Of a stretch of DNA of 64,000 bases, positions 53,393 to 62,500 are shown piece after piece. Source of the stretch: Betaproteobacteria bacterium (GTDB lineage: Bacteria > Pseudomonadota > Gammaproteobacteria > Burkholderiales > Burkholderiaceae_C); NCBI GenBank assembly GCA_947453725.1, contig CANGHH010000007.1:170401-234400 (forward strand), written 5' to 3'. The notes beneath the pieces are model-generated. The model did no database searches. It worked only from the letters and a program-made list of their open reading frames with translations, and was not told the DNA's origin. Numbering within the stretch: the stretch's first letter is position 1; each line of letters begins with the position of its first letter. Position numbers and translations under genes: made by a program.

Positions 53393-54335
53393 GGTTGATC
53401 TCGAGCTTCAAGCCGGTGCTGCCGAGCTTGACGGGGCCGAGTTCGCCTTCCAGGTCGCCGGCCACGGGGATGGCGTCGCCGCGCTTGGACACCCGCACGC
53501 CGAGCATCACCTGGGCCTGGTTGGACAGCTTGGACTGCGGCACCATCGCCAGCGTGTCGTCGAGCGCAAAGTCCAGCGGCAGTTCGCTGGCCTTCTTGCG
53601 CAGCAGGGCCACAGGCATGCGCGAACCTTCCGGGGCGCGGGCGTAGATGAAGACCGAGTCGTCGGGCCCGATCTGCGCCTGCAGCGACGCGGCCACCGTC
53701 ACGCGGCCGGACACGAAGGCTGGCCCGCCCGCTGTGGGCGCGGGGCTGCTGCCAGGCGCCGCCAGGGCGCGTGCCTCGGCGATGCTGGTCTCGATGGGGC
53801 GGCGCATCGTGGGGTCCGGCCCCGCCTTCAGCGCACGCTCCCACAGTGCGATGGACTCGTCGTAGCGCTGGCGCTCGAAGGCCTCCTTGCCGCCCAGCAC
53901 CAGGGCCTTGAGGTTGTTCGCGTCCAGCGCCAACGCCTTCGCGATCAGCTGGGCCGGCTCGCCCTGCAAGCGGCCCTTGTTGACCACGCCCAGCGCATCG
54001 GCGTAGTCGGCGTGGGCCTGGGCGTCGTCGGGGTGCAGCGACACCAGCTGCGCGTAGGCCTTGGCGGCTTCGTCGAAACGACCCAGCATCTCCTGGCTGT
54101 GCGCCAGCATGGCCCAGCCGGCCGCATCCTTGGGGTCGCGCTCGACACTGGCCTTGGCGGTCTCGATGCCGCGTTCGACCTGGCTGGCCGAGAGCGGTGC
54201 GGGTGTGGCGGCCGATGCGGCCGGCGCCGGCGACGGCGCCGCCTGCTTGCGCGACTGGATCCAGGCCAGCGCGATCAGGCCGGCCACGACCAGCGCCGCC
54301 ACCGGTAGCCATGGGCGCAAGCGAGACGGCGTCAT
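53379..54335 (-). CDS. CcmI/CcmH-like TPR protein for c-type cytochrome assembly
   Basis: 318 aa with one N-terminal membrane helix (WLPVAALVVAGLIALAWI, about 9-26). TPR repeats follow (about 50-180; AGWAMLAHSQEMLGRFDEA, YADALGVVNKGRL, ALVLGGKEAFERQRYDESI). A C-terminal beta domain (about 205-318; VSGRVTVAASLQAQIGPDD, VFIYARAPEGSRMPVA) is the CcmI/CcmH C-terminal module. CcmI binds apocytochromes and hands them to haem lyase. It lacks CcmI's usual first two helices, so it is a variant, perhaps dedicated to the giant cytochrome encoded upstream. Confidence 0.82.
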   Translation of the reverse strand: MTPSRLRPWLPVAALVVAGLIALAWIQSRKQAAPSPAPAASAATPAPLSASQVERGIETAKASVERDPKDAAGWAMLAHSQEMLGRFDEAAKAYAQLVSLHPDDAQAHADYADALGVVNKGRLQGEPAQLIAKALALDANNLKALVLGGKEAFERQRYDESIALWERALKAGPDPTMRRPIETSIAEARALAAPGSSPAPTAGGPAFVSGRVTVAASLQAQIGPDDSVFIYARAPEGSRMPVALLRKKASELPLDFALDDTLAMVPQSKLSNQAQVMLGVRVSKRGDAIPVAGDLEGELGPVKLGSTGLKLEINRVHP

Positions 54336-54353
54336 GTCGGCCTGCCCTCAGTC

Positions 54354-56504
54354 TCAGAACAGTTCATAGCGATAGCCGACATAGAAAAACACCGAGTTGC
54401 TGTTGTCATGGTTGGTCGGGCCGTCGGTGCGCGAGGTCTCGTACAGGAATTCGCCCAGCAGGCTCCCGCGCGAGCTGGCTCGCCAGGACAGTCTCACGCC
54501 AGGCCCGAAGCGGACCAGCTTCACATCCAGCTTGTCCTTCTGCATGTAGACACGCAGCGAGGGTTCCAGCGTCAAGTCGTTGCTGCCCTGCAGCCCGGTC
54601 AGATTGTTGACCGAGAACTGAAAGCCCTTGAAAAAGGGCGTGCTCAGCACGCTGAGGTTGAAGTTGTTGATGTCGCGCGGCGAGTAGAGGTTGGTGCCGG
54701 TGAGCTGGGCGCTCCAGCTGTACTGGCCGCCAGTGGCCGGCGTGGCCTCGAAGTCGCCGACCGCCGGCAGCGCGCCCACGGCGCTGTAGCGCAGGTCGCT
54801 GGACAGCTGCCAGCGCGTATCCAGCGGCCGCGAGACACTGACCATCAACTGCTTGGCGATGGCCGAGGTGGCCAGCGCATCGCCCTTGATCTGCGACAGC
54901 GTGCGCGTCTGCAGCAGGTCCTTCAGCGAGGCCACACCCGAACTGATCAGTGCATTGCTCAGCTGCAGCGAGGGCGCTCGGCGTTCGTCGGCCAGCAGCG
55001 TCACCGTGGTCTGTGCGCCGACCTGGGCGCTGGCATGCAGCGACAGCGCGTTCAGCCGATTGAACAGCAGGTCCGCGTCGGCCAGCAGGTTCAGCGACCA
55101 CTGTTCGCCGCCGTAGCGCAACTCGCTGCCCAGCGCACGGCGGTTGGTGATGCCCTGGGTGCTCTGGTCCAGCAGGTAGAAGTTGCCGCCGAAGCGCTCC
55201 AGGAAGGTGTCGGCCTCGACCACGGCTGCCAGCAGCTTTTCACCCGGCGATGAAATCAGGGCACTGGCTGGAACGCCGCCCATCAGGTCGATCTTGATGC
55301 CGTCTGATACCGGGTAGGTGAGCGAGACGCCATCGAACAGGCCCAGCAGTCCGCCGCTGATCGGCGACTGTCGCCCCGCGCGCACCGCCAGACCGCTCAG
55401 CGCGTCGTTGCCCTTGTGCCGGTGTTCAACGTAAGCCGAACCGATGGAACTGCTGCTGTGGCCGCCGGCCAGCAGGCTGCTGGCGCCCGAGCCGCGCACC
55501 ACCGCCCGGGTTTCGCTGTTCTCGGCGGTGTAGCGACCGCTGAGGTCGACGCTGGTGACGATGGACGATTCGGTCGTGCGGCTGATGGTGGCCTGGTCGA
55601 TGCCGGTGGCGATGTTCACCAGCGACTTGGTCTTGGCCTTGCCCCCGTAGTAGTACTGCGCCATCGAACCGCTCCAGGCCTTGGGGGCGGAGCGGGCTGG
55701 CGCTGCGGCGCTGCCTGCTGCTGCCACGACCGACCCGCCCAAGGCAGCCAGCCGCTGGGTCACGCGTGCAGCAGCTTCGCCGCCCGGGTACAGCTTCAGG
55801 AAAAGCGCGTATTCGGCACGCGCGCGGGCCGGGTTGTCGGCCTGCTCCCAGGCCTGACCGATCAGTTCCTGCGCCGCTCTGGTCTGGCTGTTGGGTGGCA
55901 GCTTCAGCACCTGGTTGAACTGGCTGACGGCCGCCTCGGCCCCGCGGGCGTCGAGGGCCGCCCGCGCCTGAGCCATCAGGCCGGCCGCCTCGGCTTCGAT
56001 CTCGGGCGTGGCCGCGTCGCCCGGGGTGCTGGCCACGGTGGCGATGGCGGGCGCTGAAGCGGCGGCAGCAGGCGCCGCGGCCAAGCGCAGCAGCAGTTCG
56101 ATGGAGCGCGCATTCGGACCTTGTCGCGCCTGCATGGCCATCGGTTGCGCCAGGCGCAGCGTCAGCTGCTTGATGCGGTTGGACGGTTCGGGTGTGTAGC
56201 CCACCAGCAGCTCGGGCAGGCCGTCCGCAGCGGGCAGGCGACGCGACTCGCCGACAGCCTGGCGCAGCACGCCGTCGTCCCCAGCCAGGATCTCGAAGCG
56301 CAGCGTGTAGTCGGCGCTTCCGCCGGCGGGTGCGAGCTGCAGGTAGCTGACCGAGGCGTTGAAGCGGATGCGCACGATGCGCTGGTCGCCCTGGCTGCGC
56401 ACATCGATGTCTTCCAGGGTCTGCGCCTGGGCTGCGCCCGCTGCCAGGCCCAAGGCCAGGCCCAGCGCCAACCAGACCCGTGCGAGGGTGCGCATCGGCT
56501 TCAT
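54354..56504 (-). CDS. Outer-membrane beta-barrel protein with AMIN-like and TPR domains
   Basis: 716 aa from the ATG at 56504, which overlaps the cytochrome stop (ATGA). A signal peptide (GLAAGAAQAQ) is followed by an AMIN-like beta domain (about 30-145), an Ala-rich linker, two or three TPR-type helices (about 172-262), and then a barrel of about 450 residues with alternating strands ending in YRYELF, the C-terminal Phe typical of BAM substrates. It is probably a porin that sheathes or anchors the multihaem protein, as in porin-cytochrome conduits, but it has no clear MtrB or OmbB signature. Confidence 0.78.
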   Translation of the reverse strand: MKPMRTLARVWLALGLALGLAAGAAQAQTLEDIDVRSQGDQRIVRIRFNASVSYLQLAPAGGSADYTLRFEILAGDDGVLRQAVGESRRLPAADGLPELLVGYTPEPSNRIKQLTLRLAQPMAMQARQGPNARSIELLLRLAAAPAAAASAPAIATVASTPGDAATPEIEAEAAGLMAQARAALDARGAEAAVSQFNQVLKLPPNSQTRAAQELIGQAWEQADNPARARAEYALFLKLYPGGEAAARVTQRLAALGGSVVAAAGSAAAPARSAPKAWSGSMAQYYYGGKAKTKSLVNIATGIDQATISRTTESSIVTSVDLSGRYTAENSETRAVVRGSGASSLLAGGHSSSSIGSAYVEHRHKGNDALSGLAVRAGRQSPISGGLLGLFDGVSLTYPVSDGIKIDLMGGVPASALISSPGEKLLAAVVEADTFLERFGGNFYLLDQSTQGITNRRALGSELRYGGEQWSLNLLADADLLFNRLNALSLHASAQVGAQTTVTLLADERRAPSLQLSNALISSGVASLKDLLQTRTLSQIKGDALATSAIAKQLMVSVSRPLDTRWQLSSDLRYSAVGALPAVGDFEATPATGGQYSWSAQLTGTNLYSPRDINNFNLSVLSTPFFKGFQFSVNNLTGLQGSNDLTLEPSLRVYMQKDKLDVKLVRFGPGVRLSWRASSRGSLLGEFLYETSRTDGPTNHDNSNSVFFYVGYRYELF

Positions 56505-59500
56505 TTGGCGGGCGGCACCGGCACCGGCCGCTGCCGTGTGTTGCCGTGCAGTTGACGCGGGATCACTTCGCCGTTCGTGATGTGGCAGCTGACGCAGGTG
56601 TTCTTGTCCGGTGAATGCTGGTAGGCGGGGGACAGGTGCTGGTATTGCACCGGCAGCCAGGCCAGCGTGCGGTGGCAGCTGTCGCAGGCCCGCACGGTGA
56701 TGAAGTGGTTGCCCGGACGCGGGCTGGCATCCACGCCGTTGTGGCAGACGGCGCACTGGCCGGTCGCGCCGGGGGCGTGCGTGTACTGCGCCGGGGTCCA
56801 GCTGCTGGTGCGGTGGCAGCTGTCGCAGGACAGGCGGTTGCCGTAGTGCTTGACCGGCCTCGCCTTGGCCAGCTGACCGTTGTGGCAGCTCAGGCACTGG
56901 CCGGCACTGACGCCGCGGTGGTCGAACGGACCGGCGGCGCTGCCGGCACCCGCGCCGGGCACATCGCGCGGCAGCAGGCGCTGCATGCCGCCGCCCACGG
57001 CCGCCCGCATCACCGGCCGGATCCGCGCCATGCGTGAGAAGCTGCTCTTCAGGGTGTGGCACTCGCTGCAGTCGTGGGTGAGCTGAGCCGTACCGTTGTG
57101 GCTGCCTTTGTCGCGGGTCATGATGGTGCCGCCGAACCAGGTGTACTTGGCCTCATGGCAGCTCATGCACAGGAAAGTCGGGTTGGGAACGGCGTTGTGC
57201 ATGCTGGTGCCGGCCACCGGGCCGGTGGTGGTGCCCGGCTTCATCGCCGTCATGGCCATCTTGAAGGTCGTGTAGGTGGCGCCCGTCCCGGCCACACCGT
57301 GACACTGCTCGCAGCCCACCGAACCGACCGGGATGTGGGTCAGGGCGTTGGACGCGGTCGTGCTGGCACCGCAGGACGACAGCGGCATCGGCTTGGGCAC
57401 ATAGGGCAGGGATGCAGTGGCGCACTGCGCCGAGCCGAGCACCTGGCCGCTGCCGGCAAAGGGACCGCCGGCGTGGCAGGACGCGCAGTTGGTCGTGATG
57501 CCGGTGTGGATCTGCGCGTTGGTGCCCAGGCCGCCGATCGTGTAGTCGCCCGACTTCACGTGGCAGGTGGCGCAGGTCGCTGTGGTCGGGATGTGGCCGG
57601 TCGGCTTGGCGGCGCCGTCGAAGTAGGTCGTGCTGGTGTGGCAGTCGCTGCAATCGCCGCCAGTGGGGTGGCCGGCGTCCAGCACGTTGTAGGTGCCTGC
57701 TGCGCTGCGCGGACGGGTTTGGAAGCCGTAGTACTTGGTCGCAGAGGTGGCGCCTGTCGTCGTGGTCGGCGTGATCGGGTAGTTGCCGACGCCCAGCCAG
57801 ACGTAGCTGGCTTCGTGGCAGGCATTGCAGCCGTTGGTGATGCCGGTGTGGATCTGCAGGCCCGTGACCAGCAGTCCCGAGCCGGCCTTGCCGAACTTCG
57901 TGCCGGGCACGGTGGCCGTGGCCGAGGCGGGGATCAGACCGGTGACGGTGCTGGTCAGGTGGCAGGCCTCGCAGGCTGTCGACGACGGGATGTGCGATGA
58001 GGCGCCCACCGGGCTGGTTGCCGGCATGCCGACGATGCGCGTGATGCCGGTGTAGGGCGCCGGCACGGTGCTGGACGTCACGTGGCAGGCCACGCAGTTG
58101 CTGGTGATGCCGGCGTGACTCATCAGCGATCCGCTGAACTTGGCGCCGTTCACCACGGGCGTGGCGGCAATCGAAGACCCGCTGCCGACGTGGCAGACCT
58201 CGCAGGAGGCCGTGGTCGGGATGTGCGTGCCGTTGGCCGGCAGGCCGACGATGCTGAAGTTGGCCGATGGGATCGCGTAGGTCGTCACCGCCGCGGCGCT
58301 GTGGCACTGCGCGCAGTTGCTGGTGGTGCTCTGGGCGTAGGCGTGGATGTTGGTCAGGGTCGGCATCACCGCGTAATTGGGGTCGGTGTGGCAGTTGATG
58401 CAGGTGGCCGTGGTGGCGTAAGGGATGTGGTTGCCCGGCAGGTTGACGCCGGCGAAGGCCGTGGTGCTGGTGTGGCACAGCGAGCATTCGCCTGTCGTCG
58501 GGTGTCCGGCATCGGCCACGCGGTAGGTCGAGGTGCCGGCGATGGGCCGGGTCTGGAAACCCTTGTACTGGCCGTTGGTCGTGATCACGCTGGGCGTGAT
58601 CGGGTAGTTGCTCATGCCCATCCACACCATGTTGCTGTCATGGCAGGAACTGCAGCCGCCTGAGATGCCGGTGTGAATCTGGAGGCCCGTGATCAGCACG
58701 CCCGAGGCCTGTTTGCCGAACAGGGTGCCTGGCGCGGTCTTGCTGGCATTGGCGGGTATCAGTCCGGAGACGCTGGACACGCCGTGGCAATTCGCGCACA
58801 CGGTGGACGAGGGGATGTGCGCGTTGGCGCCCATCGGGCTGGTGGGCGGCATGCCCACGATGGCCGAGATGCCCGCGAAATTCACCGAGGTGCCCGCAGG
58901 AACGTGGCACGACTCGCAGTTGGTCGTGATGCCGGCGTGGCTCATCCGGGAATTGGCGAACTTGGCGCCGTTGACGACGGGCGTTGCAGCCATCGACGAA
59001 CCGGTGCCGACGTGGCAGACCTCGCAGGACGCGGTCGTCGGAACGTGATTGCTGGGCAGGCCGACGATGGCGAATTTGGCCGACGCGATGTCGAAGGACC
59101 TGACTGTGCTGCCGTGGCACTGGGCGCAATTCGCCGAGGTGCTGGGGGCGTAGGCGTGGATGGCGGTGATCGTCGGCATCACGCTGTAGTCGTTGCCGGT
59201 GTGGCACTGGTCGCAGGTGGTGCCGGTCGCGAACGGGATGTGGTTGGCCGGCATGTCGAAGCCGGTGAAGACCGTGGTGCTGCCGTGGCACTGCGAGCAG
59301 TCGCCGGTCGTGGGATGGTTCACGTCGGCGATGGCGTAGGGGCTGGCTGCCGCCTTGGGTCTCGTCTGGAAGCCCTTGTACTGGCCATTGGGTGTCACCA
59401 CGCTCGGGCTGATCGGGTAGGCGGACAGGCCCATCCACACCATGCTGGTGTCGTGGCAGGTGTTGCAAGACCCGGTGATGCCCTTGTGGATCTGCAGTCC

Positions 59501-62500
59501 GGTCGGCGCGGGCGTGGCGAAGGCCGTGCCCGGGGCGGTCTTGGTCGCGGATGCGGGACCCGGGCCCGTTGGCGTGCTGCCCAGGTGGCAGTCCTCGCAG
59601 GTGGTCGACGACGGGATGTGCGAACCCGTCCCGGGCGTGGTGGCGGGCGGCATGCCGACGATCTTGGCGATGCCGGCAAACGCGGTCGGCGTGCTGCTGT
59701 ACGGTTGGTGGCAGGACGCGCAGTTGGTCGTGATCCCGGCGTGGTTCATCAGCGAACCCGCGAACACCGCGCCGTTCGGCACGGGCACTGCCGCAATCGA
59801 CGAGCCCGCTCCGACGTGGCAGGCCTCGCAGGAGGTGCTCGTCGGGATGTGGTTACTCGGCAGGCCGACGATCGCGAAGCTGCTCGCCGGGATGGCGAAG
59901 CTGGACGCGGCTGCACCGTGGCACTGTGCGCAGTTGGTGGTCGTGCTGGGCGCGTTGGCGTGGATGTCGGCCAGGGTCGGCCGCGCCTTGTAGTCGGTCG
60001 TGGTGTGGCAGTTGTCGCAGACCGCAGTCGATGCGTAGGGAATGTGGTTCGACGGCTTGTCCGGTCCGACGAAATAGCTGGTGCTGCTGTGGCACTCGGA
60101 ACAATCACGACCGGCGGGGTGCTGGGCGTCGGCCACGTTGTAGGTTCCCCCGGCGGCGTTCGGTCGCGTCTGGAAGCCCCGGTACTGCGCGCCCGGGACG
60201 AGTGTGGCAGGACTCAGCGGGTAGGCGCCCATGCCCATCCAGACGACACCGGCTTCGTGGCAGGTGTTGCAACCCGAGGTGATGCCGCTGTGGATCTGCA
60301 GGCCCGTCGGTGCCGGCAAGGCGAAAAGGGTCCCCGGGGCTGTGGCCGTGGCGTTGGCGGGCCCGAAGCCCGACGGCGTGCTGCCCAGGTGGCAGCTCTC
60401 GCAGGTGGTGGAAGACGGGATATGGGATCCGGCGCCGGCCGGGCTGGTCGGCGGCATGACGACGATCTTCGAGACACCTGCAAACGAGGCGCCCGTGATG
60501 CCCGGTCCGTGGCAGGCCACGCAGTTGCTGGTGATGCCCGTGTGGTTCATCTGCGAACCGCTGAACTTCGCCCCATTGCCCACTGGCAGCGTCGTGACCG
60601 ACGAGGCGGTGCCGACGTGGCAGACCTCGCAGGACGCCGACGTCGGCATGTGGTTGCCGGGCAGGCCGACGATGCTGAAGCCGGCCGCCGGGATGGCGAA
60701 AGTCGGTGCGGCCGCGCCGTGGCACTGCACGCAGTTGTTGGCGGTGCTGGGCGCGTTGGCGTGGATGTTGGCCAGCGTCGGCAGCGCGGCGTAGTCGCTG
60801 CTGGTGTGGCAGGACGAGCACTGTGCGCTGGCCGCGTAGGGGATGTGATTGGCCGGCTTGTCCACGCCCACGAAGGCGGTGGTGCTGGCGTGACACTGGC
60901 TGCAGTCACCATCGCTCGGGTGGGCGCTGTCGGCGATCGCGTAGGTGCTGCCAGCGGCCTTGGGCCGCGTCTGGAAGCCGTTGTACTTGGCGCCGGCGAC
61001 GGCGCTGACGCTGCTTGGGATGATGGGATAGGCCGAGACACCCATCCAGACCGCATTCGTGTCATGGCAGGCGTTGCAGCCCCCGGTGATGCCGCTGTGG
61101 ATCTGGACGCCGGTCGGCGCCGGCGACTGGAAGCCGCTGCCAGGCGCCGACTTGGTCGCATTGGCGGCGATCTGGCCGCTGGGTGTGGTGCCCAGGTGGC
61201 AGGTTTCGCAGGTCGTGGACGACGGGATGTGCGAGCTGGCGCCGACCGGCGAGGTCGGCGGCATCACGACGATCTTCGTGATGCCGGCAAAGCTTGCGCC
61301 GCTGATCGTCGGTCCGTGGCAGACCGCGCAGTTGCTGTTGATGCCCGTGTGGCTCATCAGCGAGTTGCTGAACTTCGCACCGGTGACGACCGGCGTGGCT
61401 GTGATCGAAGAGCCTGCACCCACGTGGCAGACCTCACAGGACGCCGTCGTCGGAAGGTGGTTGCCCGGCAAGCCGACGATGGCGAAGCTCGCTGCGGGGA
61501 TGGCAAACGTCGGCGCGGCCGGACCGTGGCACTGCAGACAGTTGATGGTGGTGCTCTGCGCGTTCGCGTGGATGTCGGTCACCGAGGGCTGAACCGCATA
61601 GTCGGTGCTCTTGTGGCAGCTGTCGCACTGCGCCGATGCCGAGTACGGAATGTGGTTGGCAGGCACATCGACGCCCGAGAAGGCCGTGGTGTTGCCGTGG
61701 CATTGGCCGCAATCGCCGCTGTTCGGGTGGGCTGAGTCCTTGATGGCGAAGGTGCTGCCCGTACTGGTCGGCCGTGTCTGGAAGCCGTTGTACTTGGACC
61801 CCGCGACCGCGCTCTTGGCGCTGGGGGCTATGGGATAGGCCGAGACGCCCATCCAGACCGCACCCGTGTCGTGGCAGGTGTTGCAGCCGCCCGTGACGCC
61901 CGCGTGGATTTGCACGCCGCTGGGGGCCGGTGACTGGAAGGCCGTGCCCGGCGCCGACTTCGCAGCGTTGGCCGGTACCAGGCCGGTCGGTGTGGTACCC
62001 AGGTGACAGGATTCGCAGGTCGTCGACGAGGGGATGTGCGAACTGGCGCCCATCGGCGAGGTGGGCGGCATGACGACGATCTTCGAGATCCCCGCAAAGC
62101 TGCTGGACGAGATCGCCGGACCGTGGCAAGCCGCGCAATTGGTGGTGATGCCGGTGTGGCTCATCAGCGAGTTGCTGAACTTCGCGCCGTTGACGACCGG
62201 CAGCGCAGCCATGGACGAGCCGGGGCCGACGTGGCAGACCTCACAGGCGACAGCCGTCGGGACGTGATTGCCCGGCTTGCCGACGATGGCAAAGCTGCTC
62301 TTGGCGATGTCGAAGGACCGCACGGCATCGCCGTGGCATTGCGCGCAGTTGTTGATCGTGCTGGTCGCGTTGGCGTGGATGTCGGTCAGCGACGGCAGAA
62401 CCGTGTAGTCGGCGCTCTTGTGGCAGCTGCTGCACTGCGCGGTCGTGGCGTAGGGAATGTGGTTGCCGGGCATCACGACGCCGGTGAAGGCGGTGGTGCT

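Noticed and set aside
58673..61735. A 1020-codon open frame on the plus strand opposite the cytochrome gene
   Set aside because: It is rich in Arg, Gly, Ala and Val with no domain, and arises because the GC-rich antisense of the repeat lacks stops. The CXXCH frame is clearly the coding one.
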